DNA of 64,000 bases from Luteibaculum oceani (GTDB taxonomy: Bacteria > Bacteroidota > Bacteroidia > Flavobacteriales_D > Luteibaculaceae), in contig NZ_VORB01000001.1 in the NCBI RefSeq assembly GCF_007995015.1, forward strand, positions 460,678-524,677. The letters run 5' to 3'. Positions 10,014-19,355 of this stretch are shown here, piece after piece; within the stretch, counting starts at the first letter, position 1, and each line of letters starts with the position of its first letter. Under the pieces are notes generated by a model that searched no databases, was not told where the DNA came from, and saw only the letters and a list, made by a program, of their open reading frames with translations. The position numbers were made by a program, and so were the translations under genes.

Positions 10014-11181
10014 ACAGTGTTTTCATTCTTAGACCCTGCTCTACGTATTCGTATAAGTCGGCAGGATGATATCTTTCGTTTTTATCTAAACGGGTGTGGC
10101 CCGTGCGCACAATAATAAGTTGCTCCTCTGGAATTACAATAACGTACTGACCTAAAATTCCACGGGCATAGTAGAATTTCTTCCCGTTGTAGTTTTCCAG
10201 CCAAAATGCAACCCCGTAGCATACGTCTGGGCAAACATTGTAATCCACTTCCTGGGCTCCGATTAAGAAGTCCATTTGCTCTGCATTAAATACGGTTGTG
10301 GTACTGTCCCATTGTCCCTTATTCATCCAAAGACGACCGAGTTTCGCGAAATCTCTACTAACTGCGTAAAAGCAACAAAAAGCTTTCTCTAGGTTATTGT
10401 CTTCGTCGGTACTCCAGTAAGCTGGGAAATTGGTGCCAATTTTAGACCATAGATTTTGCTCTGCGTATTCCGAAATGCTAATTCCTACCGCGTTACTCAA
10501 AGCCCAACCAGCAAGCGCAGTGTTTCCACTTTGATAATTGAATTTGGAACCGGGTTTACCCTTCATTTCCAAAGTCAACAAGAGCTCTTTCAGATCGGTA
10601 TCATAATAGGCTTCCGCATTGTTTGAAAATGGGTTTCCGCCACTCTCCGACCAAGAAGTGTTGGCACTCATGTTCAACAATTGATGAAAATTCAGTTTGC
10701 CTATATCCAAACCTCTAGTTTCTTCAATGTACAGGGAAATAGGATCCTCCCATTTAATCTCTCTTTTATCAACGGCTATAGCACAAAGCGTAGCAGTAAT
10801 ACTTTTAGCCATAGAAAAGGAGTTGGAGTAACTAATTAGCGTGTGCTCTCCCCAATAACTTTCGCTTAAGAGGGTATCGGCATAGCTCACTAAAAAGCTA
10901 GTACTTCTTACCTGCTTATGAAATTCATTCTCCTCCGAAGTTAAGGGGATGAACTTGTCTTTTTCCTTCCATTCAAACCTCTTTTCTGCAGGTTTAATTT
11001 CATTTTTTGGAAACTTATCTAAATCGTAAATACCGGGTCCAAAATGTCCATCTAGTATCGATTTATTTACCGCCGTTAGTACATATCCATAGCCCGAAAT
11101 TTTAAGTAAGGCAACAACAGCAATAAGTATGATCAGGGTCCTTAAAAGAACCTTTTTCATGGAAGAGAGCGCGTTTTTCAT
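9988..11181 (-). CDS. Membrane-anchored serine hydrolase (class C beta-lactamase / DD-peptidase fold)
   Basis: This is a serine hydrolase of the beta-lactamase family (class C/ESTHER-like, Pfam Beta-lactamase). A short basic start and one hydrophobic helix (residues about 11-29) should anchor it to the inner membrane with the catalytic domain in the periplasm. The catalytic SxxK is Ser123-Met-Ala-Lys126 in NSFSMAKS; the second motif is YQSGNTALAG and the third position is RTGH instead of the classic KTG. Such proteins may act on peptidoglycan peptides, esters or D-amino-acid amides; resistance is not implied. A second ATG at codon 8 is a possible alternative start. It is the first gene of the four-gene leftward operon. 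Confidence 0.85.
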   Translation of the reverse strand: MKNALSSMKKVLLRTLIILIAVVALLKISGYGYVLTAVNKSILDGHFGPGIYDLDKFPKNEIKPAEKRFEWKEKDKFIPLTSEENEFHKQVRSTSFLVSYADTLLSESYWGEHTLISYSNSFSMAKSITATLCAIAVDKREIKWEDPISLYIEETRGLDIGKLNFHQLLNMSANTSWSESGGNPFSNNAEAYYDTDLKELLLTLEMKGKPGSKFNYQSGNTALAGWALSNAVGISISEYAEQNLWSKIGTNFPAYWSTDEDNNLEKAFCCFYAVSRDFAKLGRLWMNKGQWDSTTTVFNAEQMDFLIGAQEVDYNVCPDVCYGVAFWLENYNGKKFYYARGILGQYVIVIPEEQLIIVRTGHTRLDKNERYHPADLYEYVEQGLRMKTLYEKGHRVS

Positions 11182-11286
11182 GGATTACTGGATTTGGAAG
11201 TCGTTAAATAATTTAAAAGAATTCACGGAAAGGTAACAAATCGAGGCGTTAATTGGTTATGCATAATAAATACAAAAACCACCACC

Positions 11287-11355
11287 ATGTTTAAGTCTAT
11301 AGAAATATGGTTCAACCAAAAATTTGGTTGGTTCTTCAAAAACGGCAATAAATAG
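11287..11355 (+). CDS. Candidate 22-residue aromatic micropeptide (or sRNA carrying this ORF)
   Basis: A 22-codon ATG-TAG frame lies in the divergent gap between the serine hydrolase operon (leftward) and the histidine kinase gene (rightward). It is rich in aromatic and basic residues, with FNQKFGWFFKNGN as its core, and would form a short amphipathic peptide. Eight bases after its stop is a strong rightward Rho-independent terminator. Neither flanking gene needs a terminator there, because both are transcribed away from it. This implies a separate rightward transcript starting between about 11182 and 11286. No convincing promoter or Shine-Dalgarno was found, so whether the product is a peptide or an untranslated RNA is open. 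Confidence 0.4.
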   Translation: MFKSIEIWFNQKFGWFFKNGNK

Positions 11356-11357
11356 CC

Positions 11358-11386
11358 AAAAAGGGCTGCTAGGCAGCCTTTTTTTT
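11358..11386 (+). terminator. Rho-independent terminator in a divergent gap
   Basis: Stem GGCTGC (11364-11369), loop TAG, GCAGCC (11373-11378), flanked by an A run and followed by eight T. Orientation is rightward. It terminates whatever transcript covers 11287-11355. Confidence 0.85.
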
Positions 11387-11444
11387 GTGGTTAAGTTTTG
11401 TTAAGCATTTCCCAACTATTATTTGACTGCTCTACTTTAGAAGC

Positions 11445-13007
11445 GTGAAAGGAAAACACCTTAATTTCTCGGTAGCAGGGATGATTTTAGCCCTAATTGG
11501 GTTAATTGCCATCCAGTTTTTTTGGATAGACCGAGCCGTTACCCTTAAAGAGGCTCAATTCGAGCAAAGCATCGGAAACTTGCTCTATTCGGTTATTCAA
11601 AAGCTAGAACAACAAGAGGCGCTTAAAGAGGTACAAAATCACCCCCTTGGTTCTTCTATGTTTTACAAGAGCGGGTCCAATCGCTTAAAAATCGATTTAA
11701 AAAACAATCCTGACTCCAGTAAATTGGAGTATAGAATTAAGCAGGAGCAAATTAAAGACACTCTTGGCAGCTTTATAAGAAATAGAAAAACAACACGGCA
11801 CCTTATTTCGGATAAGGACGGAATTAAAATTGAGTCCAGTCCAGAGCAGTTAGATACCCTCCTATCACTTTTGTCTGAGGAGAGGTTAAACAGTATGCAG
11901 TTTCGCACCAATTTGGTCGATGAGGTGGTAAACAAATGGTTCTCTTATGCCTTTTACCAAAACATCAATCAAAGGGTATCAGCTACGGAGCTCGATTCCA
12001 TGTTGTACACTGAGTTAAGAAACCGAGGATTAAAGGCAACCTATAAGTTTGGAATATTTAATGAAAAAGGGGAAAGCGCATTTGATGTAATATGCCCGGT
12101 TCATGGGTTAGCCCAACCCGTGCAAAATGCATATCAGGCGCGTTTATTTCCCAACGACGTATTTAAAAACCCCTATTTCCTTTACTTGTACTTTCCCAAT
12201 CAAAAAACCTACCTACTGAGAACCATGTGGGTTTTGCTTGCGGCGAGTGGGGTTTTCATCCTGGTTATTATTCTCGTTTTCTCTAGAACCGTGCTAACCG
12301 TAATAAGGCAAAAGCATTTAAGTGAGGTAAAGAATGACTTCATCAATAACATGACGCATGAGTTGAAAACCCCTATTTCAACTATTTCATTGGCTTGTGA
12401 AGCACTGACTGATGGATCCGTTAAAAAATCAGAGCAAATGAAATCATCTTTTGTCGAGATGATTCAGGCAGAGAATAAACGCCTTGGGGTATTGGTAGAA
12501 AATGCACTGCGAACAGCAGTTTTAGACCGTGGACAGCTCATCCTGAAAAAAGATGTGGTTGATTTAAATCAAATTGTAAGTGAAGCGGTTTCCAATATTC
12601 AAATTCAAGCAAAACAAAATCAAAGTAAAATTGAATTACAGCTGTTCAAGGGTGCGCTTAAATCAAGTGTAGACAAGGTTCATGTTACCAATGTGGTATA
12701 CAACCTGCTTGATAATGCTATTAAGTATTCCGGTGCTAATGCTTTAATTAAGGTTAAAACAGATTTAAAATCCGAGAAAGTGTTAATTTACGTGTCGGAT
12801 AACGGTCCAGGTATTACTAAAGAAAACCAAAAAAAGATATTTGATAAATTGTACCGTATTCCCACAGGTAATATTCATAATGTAAAGGGATATGGTTTAG
12901 GTTTGAGTTACGTTAAAGCTATTGTCGAGAAACACGATGGTACAATAACAGTTAAGAGTCAGTTAAATAAAGGAACAACATTTATAATTAAACTCCCCGC
13001 CACATGA
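11445..13007 (+). CDS. Membrane sensor histidine kinase
   Basis: This is a two-component sensor of 520 residues with the common Bacteroidota layout. It has TM1 at about residues 9-28, a periplasmic sensor of about 230 residues with no recognised domain, and TM2 at about 260-282. A HisKA dimerisation domain follows with phospho-acceptor His305 (NNMTHELKTP), then a HATPase_c domain with N box (LLDNAIKYS), G1 (DNGPGI) and G2 (GYGLGLS). The start is GTG at 11445; an ATG at codon 13 would cut off the first helix and is less likely. The stop overlaps the regulator start as ATGA, so kinase and regulator form a coupled pair. The stimulus is unknown. Confidence 0.93.
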   Translation: MKGKHLNFSVAGMILALIGLIAIQFFWIDRAVTLKEAQFEQSIGNLLYSVIQKLEQQEALKEVQNHPLGSSMFYKSGSNRLKIDLKNNPDSSKLEYRIKQEQIKDTLGSFIRNRKTTRHLISDKDGIKIESSPEQLDTLLSLLSEERLNSMQFRTNLVDEVVNKWFSYAFYQNINQRVSATELDSMLYTELRNRGLKATYKFGIFNEKGESAFDVICPVHGLAQPVQNAYQARLFPNDVFKNPYFLYLYFPNQKTYLLRTMWVLLAASGVFILVIILVFSRTVLTVIRQKHLSEVKNDFINNMTHELKTPISTISLACEALTDGSVKKSEQMKSSFVEMIQAENKRLGVLVENALRTAVLDRGQLILKKDVVDLNQIVSEAVSNIQIQAKQNQSKIELQLFKGALKSSVDKVHVTNVVYNLLDNAIKYSGANALIKVKTDLKSEKVLIYVSDNGPGITKENQKKIFDKLYRIPTGNIHNVKGYGLGLSYVKAIVEKHDGTITVKSQLNKGTTFIIKLPAT

Positions 13008-13699
13008 GCGAAAAGAAAATAAACATTTTAGTATGCGAAGACGACCCAAACTTGGGTATGTTGTTAACTCAGTATCTAGAGGCTAAGGATTTTACAGTGA
13101 CCCTTTGTAAAGATGGTCAGCAGGGATTCGAGGCTTTTAAGCAAGATCAATTTGATATTTTGATTTTGGATGTAATGATGCCCATCATGGATGGGTTTAC
13201 GTTAGCATCAGAAATTAGATCTACGGATAAGGATGTTCCAATTATATTTTTAACTGCTAAAACCTTAAAAGACGATGTTCTTAAAGGGTTTGAGGTAGGA
13301 GCAGATGATTATCTAACCAAACCTTTTACCATGGAGGTATTGGTGGCGAGAATTAATGCCATTTTAAGAAGATCCGGGGTGGCGGAAGAGAATTTCCCAA
13401 AGGAATTTCCAATAGGCTCTTATGTTTTCGATTACGAACATCAGCGTTTGGCTCTAAACGGAGAGGAGAGAAAGTTGACAACTAAAGAAAATGAACTTCT
13501 AATGTTGTTATGTAAAAATAAAAACTCTGTTCTTGAGAGAAATGCGGCACTAAATTTTGTGTGGGGAGACGATAATTATTTCAATGGACGAAGCATGGAT
13601 GTATACATAGCCAAGCTTAGAAAGTATTTAAAGTCAGATGAAAAAGTGGAGATCGTTAATGTTCATGGAAAAGGATTCAAACTCTTAGTGGATCAATAA
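13004..13699 (+). CDS. OmpR-family response regulator
   Basis: This is the DNA-binding partner of the upstream kinase. The receiver domain (residues about 6-118) has the acidic pocket Asp13-Asp14, phospho-acceptor Asp56 (ILILDVMMP), the conserved Thr in FLTAK and the Lys in LTKPF. The C-terminal winged-helix domain (about 130-228) shows the OmpR/PhoB signature (LTTKENELLMLL, then YIAKLRKYL and VNVHGKGFKL). The length of 231 residues is standard. It overlaps the kinase stop by four bases and is followed by a strong terminator, so the pair is a complete transcription unit. The target genes cannot be told from the window. Confidence 0.95.
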   Translation: MSEKKINILVCEDDPNLGMLLTQYLEAKDFTVTLCKDGQQGFEAFKQDQFDILILDVMMPIMDGFTLASEIRSTDKDVPIIFLTAKTLKDDVLKGFEVGADDYLTKPFTMEVLVARINAILRRSGVAEENFPKEFPIGSYVFDYEHQRLALNGEERKLTTKENELLMLLCKNKNSVLERNAALNFVWGDDNYFNGRSMDVYIAKLRKYLKSDEKVEIVNVHGKGFKLLVDQ

Positions 13700-13729
13700 T
13701 TAGACTTAATTTTTTACAATAATTATAAA

Positions 13730-13756
13730 GGGTGCTGTTACAGCACCCTTTTTTTT
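13730..13756 (+). terminator. Rho-independent terminator after the two-component operon
   Basis: Perfect 8-bp stem GGGTGCTG / CAGCACCC with loop TTA (13738-13740) and eight T. Confidence 0.93.
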
Positions 13757-13849
13757 GCCCTGTAGTTTCATTACTGATTTTCATTAGGATAGGTCTAAGA
13801 TTATTGTTAACATCTTAAAATTGAGCTAATAATTTATACATTTAATAGC

Positions 13850-13866
13850 GATATTTTTCAAATATC
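13850..13866. promoter_or_regulatory. Inverted repeat upstream of the 1799-aa T9SS protein gene
   Basis: GATATTT-TTC-AAATATC is a perfect 7-3-7 palindrome ending 28 bases before the ATG at 13895. It lies where a promoter or operator is expected; a clear TAnnTTTG box was not found. The rest of the gap 13700-13894 holds only the terminator. Confidence 0.35.
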
Positions 13867-13894
13867 ATTTGAACAAACCCAAATCCATTTAGTT

Positions 13895-16800
13895 ATGAAA
13901 AAACTCAAACTGTTTCTAGTAGGGGTGTTTTCGATCTTACTTGGCGGTGTAATGATGGGGCAGCAGTGCTCCACCAGAACATCTTTAGGTACATTTTTCG
14001 ATGGCACTACTTATCAATCTGGCGTCATTAATCTAGACCCCAGAACAACCGGAGACGATTCAATCTGGTTCGTATTTTCTGTCGCCGAGGCAGGATATTT
14101 AACGGTAAGCTCCTGCGATGAGCAAGCTGCACCTAATGACACCAGATTGTTCTTGTTCGATGGAAATACCTGTACCAATCTAAATTTAGTTTCCACTAGC
14201 GATAATGCTTGCGGATTGGCAGCCCTGGTTAACGATAAAAGGGTATTGCCAACAAAAGATTATTACTTGCTCTGGGATAACAAATCATCAGCATCGGGAC
14301 TAAGTTTTCAGTTTAACATTGAGTTTGCTTCGGAAACCACATTTAATTCTGGTATTCCGGTAAATGACAATATCTGCGATGCCAGTGATATTGATGTGAA
14401 TGATACCCTTACCGGTCAATCGAACGAGTTTGCATCGGTTCAAGGAGCAACAGAATATGCTCTTGGAAATCTACTTTCTTCTAAATTCGAGGTGGATTTT
14501 AATTTGCTTAATACAGTATGGTATAGCTTTCAGGCGCCCCCTTCGGGTGTAGTGGGAATTGAGATTCTAAATAGTGATTTCAATACGCAAATGGCATTAT
14601 TCGAAGGGACCTGTACCAATATTCCGGGGCTTCAATTGGTTGAAGCAGCAGAAAGTGGCCTGTCGAATGATTTTACAAAGAATATTTTTTGTTTAAACCC
14701 TGGTGCTACTTATTATATAATGGTTGATGGTTTCGGAACTGAAGATGGTGATTTTGATATTGCCGTTCGCTCTGCAGATCTTAAAATGCCATACGTTGTC
14801 CTTATTGAACCAGATACCAATGGTTTTTATGTATGTCCCAATAGCGATGACTTAGGACTTGGCTTCGATTTACTTGTAGCGGCCGATTCATCGGATATTG
14901 CTCCCGGATCGGGAGGTTCACCCTACGACCTTTGGTTGGATGAAGTTCTTGCAGAATATGTAGATGAGTTGAGCTGGGAACTTGGAACTGAGTCAGGAAC
15001 TGGAGTGGATGGATATGTTTCAGGCCTTATGCCGGGAACGCATACCGTTACTTTTACAGACATATGTGGTGATGAGTTTAGTGGTGAATTTACATTTACT
15101 CCTCAGCAAGCCGATCCAGTTGATATAGAACTAACCAGCTTAACGAACCCAGAGTGTATTGGTGGGTCTGGGGAAATTGAATTTGAAATATCAGGTGGTT
15201 ATCTTTTCCATATGGGAGGAATTACCTGGGAGGACGATTCTGTTTTACTTTTCATTAAGAAGGTTCCTTTGAGCTCCAATCAGAGTGATTTAGACGGAGA
15301 AACAGCTCAACCTGTAACGGGTCCTGCTAATTATTTTTCTACTCAACTTACCGAGGGTAGATACCGTCTTTTTGCTTCGGATGCATGTGAAATGATGGAC
15401 TCTGTGGATTTTGTAATCGAGGATCCAGAACAATCGCCTTTCTCCGTATCGCTGGTTTCATCAACAGATCCTTACTGCCCTGGAAGTGGTACGGGTGTAA
15501 TTACTGTGAGTTCAGAAGGAGGAGAAATGGCTGCTCATAGCTTTCAATATTATATTGCAGATACAGTTACTACTGATGAGCCAGACACCTTGGTGTATAG
15601 CCTAGTGGCGGGACCAGATGAGTCGGAATACGAAATGGCTACTCAAGGTTGGTATCAAGTGATTGGGTTTGATGGTTGTACTCAAAAAGACACAATATAT
15701 ATTCAGTTGCGCGATCCTCATCTCGACCCGCTTTCAGTTGCGGCTGTTGGAGTTAATCCAACTTCTTTTACCGCGCAAGATGGATCTGTTACTATAACAG
15801 CTTCAGGTGGACAAGAAGACTTTAAAGTTACTTGGTTTGTAGATGGGTCTTATGTGGAAGAGCTCGATAATATGCTTTCTATTCCACAAGCCCCACAAGG
15901 GGTTTATGAAGTTTTTGTCAGCGATAGCTGTTTGGGCTTCGGATCTTTCGATACTACTATTATTTTGTTGGCTCCATTAGCTAACGACAATCCTTGTGAT
16001 GCAATCGTAGTTTCAGAAGGCGATGTATTAACCACCTTTCACAACAACGGCGCAACTACCGATACCGATGAGGATAATTTATCGATTCCCGTAGATCAGG
16101 ACGAAGGATTTAATGGTTGGGAAGAAACGGGTATCCAATCTTCAGTTTGGTTCCGATTTACCGCCCCTCAAAGTGGAGCTGCAGAAATTATCGTGGAAGG
16201 ATTACCCTACATCGGAAATTTATCTTTCGATGCGCAGGTTGCAGTATTCCAAGTTGATGATTGTTCTGATTTCAATACATACAGCTATTTGGCTGCTAAC
16301 GACGATAACGACAACTCATTTAATAATATAAACGATTCTCGTCTCGAGGTTTATTGTTTAACTCCTGGAAGTACATATTACATTTTAGTAGATGGGTTTG
16401 CCGGTATAGGTGAGCAGGGTGCCTTTAGCCTATTCATCGAAGAGATAGAACTGGATGAGTTGGAAGCAGATATCTCTTCTAGCGATCAAACCTGCAACGA
16501 CGGTGGTATGATAGAAATTTCCGATATCGATGGTGGGGTTTTCATGTCAATTCCCGAAAACTACACATACTCGGTAAACTTCAATAATGGTGATTCAATC
16601 ATATCTGATTTAAAACCTTGGAGCCCAAGTATAATTTTCGATGATTTAGCACCAGGTGTATACAATGTGAAAATTATGGATACCTGTGGAGTAGGAATTG
16701 ATACTAACATCACCATCAATCCATATAATCCAAATGCATTAATGGTTTCGGTATCGTCCGAAAGTCCTACTTGTGTTGGAGATGTAGACGGAGCAATTAC

Positions 16801-19294
16801 CATCGAGTATAGCGACGGTGCCGGTGGATATCAAACCACTTTTAACCAAATATCAGGAGGGGTTGAAACCGGTGGTCCTTTTGCAGGAGACTCTATAGTG
16901 GTGTCTCCGTCATCCTCAGGAAATAATATAAATGCTGGTGTATACTTATTTACGGTAACAGATGCTTGCTTAAATTCTAAGCAGTTCCAGGTAACCGTAA
17001 GCGATCCAGTATTCGATCCTATCGTTGCGCAAATTCACTCTATAGAGGGGCCTGAGTGTCCTGGAAGTGATGATGCATCCTTTGCAACCAATTTGGCTGG
17101 AGGAAATGGCCAGTATTATGTAACCCTGAGAGAAACTGGTGGATTAGAGCCCGTTATTAATGGTATACAAGATAGTCTTGTTGATGCGGGCAACTTCGTT
17201 GTAGAAGATCTTGAAGCGGGTGAGTACTTTATAGTGGTACAAGGCTTTTGTCTTGCTCCGGATACCGCTTTCATTGATACGATTGAGATCCTTGATCCAG
17301 TATTCGATCCAATAGAGCTTTCAGTGGAATTTGAAAACCCAAGTAGCGCTGGAGTAAACGACGGTAGTTTAACTGCAATGGTAGCCGACGGTGCTGCTCC
17401 GTACGAAATTTGGTTTGGCGAAGTAGCCGCCGATTCTGTTACGTTAATTGGATCTCCAATAGTAACCGTGGGAAGTCAGTTTACCATGAACTCTCTTTTT
17501 GCAGGTTTGTTTAAAATAGGTGTAAATGACAATTGTGGAGGCTCCGTAGGAGATTTCTTAGATTCTGCTTTTGTTCAATTAATATATCCACCTACTAACG
17601 ATGATGTTTGCGATGCTATAAACGTTGCTGTTGGTTCTTTCTATAATGGAGACAATACCGCTGCTACCGTTGAGGTAGGCGAGTTATCCAGTTTGGTAAT
17701 TCCAACTAACGAAGACTGTGAAAGCACGGAAGGCTGGTGCCTGTCTGATGGTATTAATGCTTCGGTATGGCACAAGTTTACGGTACCAAGCTCAGGAGCC
17801 GTATTCATAAATCTTTATTCAGATGATTTTGATGCACAGCTTGCCGTTTTCGAGGCGGTGGATTGTGGAGATTTTGACAGCTTCACCTTAGTAGCCGCTA
17901 ATGACGATATCTCTGTTTCTGGAGGTAATACCGACTCTGAACTTCGTTTAGGTTGTTTAACTCCTGGTGAAGTTCTGTATGTTCTGGTGGACGCAAACCA
18001 TATGGCAGGTGGAACGGAATTAGAAGGGTTATATAGCTTAACTATCGCCCCTGAAACAGGCGGAGCAATGGTAGTGTCCGGATTGGAGACCAATCCAAAT
18101 ACGGAAATCTCCAACGATGGTTCAATCGATGTGTCTGTTTCTGGAGGATTTGCCCCATATAGCTACAGTTGGGTAGACAACGGAATGGCAAGTACCGTAA
18201 CAAGTCAGGATAGATTTAATTTAGATGAAGGAGAGTATAACGTTACGGTTACCGATGATTGTGGATTAACCGCATCTAAAACATTTACTCTGGTAAGAAA
18301 TAGAATTTCTTACGATGATGCTTGTTCTGCTTTCCTATTACCAGTTGACAATACCAATAGGGTGTTCTCTAACGAAGGTGCTACGCTTCAAGTAGGTGAG
18401 TTAGCAATTCAGCCGCAAACAAATGGTGGGTGTTATTCTGACACCGCTTGGTGTTCGGGTGATGGATTGGATGCAAGTATTTGGTTTAAATTCTATGCTC
18501 CAGCCTCTGGTAAAGCTATAATTGACCTATGTAACAATGGTAACAATGGATTTGATTCTCAATTGGCAGTATACAAGGCTACATCGTGCTCAAATTTTGC
18601 AACCTATCAATTAATAGCTGCAAATGACGATGCAGATGGTTGTGCGCTTGGTTCTAAATTATCACTTAAAGACCTAGACCCATGTGCTGTATACATGATT
18701 CTTATCGATCCAGATGATAATGGAAGAGGTGATGTTGGAATTAAAATTTCAGATCCTGACAGAAGTATATATGCTGGTAAAGACGTAGTAAGAACCGCTT
18801 GTTTAGAAGAAAAACAAATCAATCTTACCTCTTTGCTTGCTGGCAATGTTACACCAGGTGGAAGTTTTGCTGAAATAACCAGCAGCGGTCACTTATCTGG
18901 AAGCATCTTTGACATAACTGCTGCAGGAGTGGGTACTTATAAGTTTGAGTATACTGTTAGCTCCGATTGTTTTGGAGAATTTGCAGCAAAGGATAAGGCA
19001 GTAATCACTGTGAATGTGGTTAAGTGTACCGGCATCCAAGATCAAAATGCTGAGTTAGGCTTTACCCTTGCACCAAACCCTGCAGAGGAATTGGTTGAGG
19101 TAAGCATTGCCAATTCTGCTGGAATTAAGGCTATAGAGATTACAGACTATACAGGTAAGAAATTAATGTGGTTGGATAAAGTTTTTCAAAATGGAACAAC
19201 CCAGCATATAGATATTTCTGAGTTGCCTTCTGGAGTTTATCTGATTAAACTTCACGGCAACCTGTCTGGAGTGCAGAAGCTTATTAAGAAGTAA
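13895..19294 (+). CDS. Large secreted multidomain protein with T9SS type A C-terminal sorting domain
   Basis: This protein of 1799 residues starts with a Sec signal peptide (basic start, hydrophobic core, likely cleavage after MMGQ). It carries about five copies of a PPC-like beta-sandwich module. The copies begin near residues 24, 156, 697, 1234 and 1472. They are recognised by N-D-x-x-C-D-A, S-V-W-F-x-F-x-A-P-x-S-G, A-Q-L-A-V-F, A-A-N-D-D and C-L-T-P-G-x-x-Y-Y-I-L-V-D-G. Between them lie several SprB-like repeats (PECPGSxDG type, ending in a D-x-C turn). The C-terminus from about residue 1722 (FTLAPNPAEELVEV to VYLIKL...KLIKK) is a type A sorting domain, so the protein should cross the outer membrane by the type IX system and be attached or released. 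Asp-rich segments suggest calcium binding. An adhesin role is inferred. Confidence 0.88.
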   Translation: MKKLKLFLVGVFSILLGGVMMGQQCSTRTSLGTFFDGTTYQSGVINLDPRTTGDDSIWFVFSVAEAGYLTVSSCDEQAAPNDTRLFLFDGNTCTNLNLVSTSDNACGLAALVNDKRVLPTKDYYLLWDNKSSASGLSFQFNIEFASETTFNSGIPVNDNICDASDIDVNDTLTGQSNEFASVQGATEYALGNLLSSKFEVDFNLLNTVWYSFQAPPSGVVGIEILNSDFNTQMALFEGTCTNIPGLQLVEAAESGLSNDFTKNIFCLNPGATYYIMVDGFGTEDGDFDIAVRSADLKMPYVVLIEPDTNGFYVCPNSDDLGLGFDLLVAADSSDIAPGSGGSPYDLWLDEVLAEYVDELSWELGTESGTGVDGYVSGLMPGTHTVTFTDICGDEFSGEFTFTPQQADPVDIELTSLTNPECIGGSGEIEFEISGGYLFHMGGITWEDDSVLLFIKKVPLSSNQSDLDGETAQPVTGPANYFSTQLTEGRYRLFASDACEMMDSVDFVIEDPEQSPFSVSLVSSTDPYCPGSGTGVITVSSEGGEMAAHSFQYYIADTVTTDEPDTLVYSLVAGPDESEYEMATQGWYQVIGFDGCTQKDTIYIQLRDPHLDPLSVAAVGVNPTSFTAQDGSVTITASGGQEDFKVTWFVDGSYVEELDNMLSIPQAPQGVYEVFVSDSCLGFGSFDTTIILLAPLANDNPCDAIVVSEGDVLTTFHNNGATTDTDEDNLSIPVDQDEGFNGWEETGIQSSVWFRFTAPQSGAAEIIVEGLPYIGNLSFDAQVAVFQVDDCSDFNTYSYLAANDDNDNSFNNINDSRLEVYCLTPGSTYYILVDGFAGIGEQGAFSLFIEEIELDELEADISSSDQTCNDGGMIEISDIDGGVFMSIPENYTYSVNFNNGDSIISDLKPWSPSIIFDDLAPGVYNVKIMDTCGVGIDTNITINPYNPNALMVSVSSESPTCVGDVDGAITIEYSDGAGGYQTTFNQISGGVETGGPFAGDSIVVSPSSSGNNINAGVYLFTVTDACLNSKQFQVTVSDPVFDPIVAQIHSIEGPECPGSDDASFATNLAGGNGQYYVTLRETGGLEPVINGIQDSLVDAGNFVVEDLEAGEYFIVVQGFCLAPDTAFIDTIEILDPVFDPIELSVEFENPSSAGVNDGSLTAMVADGAAPYEIWFGEVAADSVTLIGSPIVTVGSQFTMNSLFAGLFKIGVNDNCGGSVGDFLDSAFVQLIYPPTNDDVCDAINVAVGSFYNGDNTAATVEVGELSSLVIPTNEDCESTEGWCLSDGINASVWHKFTVPSSGAVFINLYSDDFDAQLAVFEAVDCGDFDSFTLVAANDDISVSGGNTDSELRLGCLTPGEVLYVLVDANHMAGGTELEGLYSLTIAPETGGAMVVSGLETNPNTEISNDGSIDVSVSGGFAPYSYSWVDNGMASTVTSQDRFNLDEGEYNVTVTDDCGLTASKTFTLVRNRISYDDACSAFLLPVDNTNRVFSNEGATLQVGELAIQPQTNGGCYSDTAWCSGDGLDASIWFKFYAPASGKAIIDLCNNGNNGFDSQLAVYKATSCSNFATYQLIAANDDADGCALGSKLSLKDLDPCAVYMILIDPDDNGRGDVGIKISDPDRSIYAGKDVVRTACLEEKQINLTSLLAGNVTPGGSFAEITSSGHLSGSIFDITAAGVGTYKFEYTVSSDCFGEFAAKDKAVITVNVVKCTGIQDQNAELGFTLAPNPAEELVEVSIANSAGIKAIEITDYTGKKLMWLDKVFQNGTTQHIDISELPSGVYLIKLHGNLSGVQKLIKK

Positions 19295-19320
19295 TAGCTA
19301 ACTAAATAAATGCAAAATAA

Positions 19321-19344
19321 AAGCGGGGTTTTCCCCGCTTTTTT
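19321..19344 (+). terminator. Rho-independent terminator
   Basis: GCGGGG (19323-19328), loop TTTT, CCCCGC (19333-19338), then a T run. It ends the T9SS protein transcript 12 bases before the nbaC start. Confidence 0.93.
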
Positions 19345-19355
19345 ATTTTAGGCAA

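Noticed and set aside
11401..11444. Promoter of the histidine kinase
   Set aside because: TATTATTTG and TACTTTAG near 11418-11440 each deviate from TAnnTTTG and no properly spaced TTG was convincing, so none is annotated.
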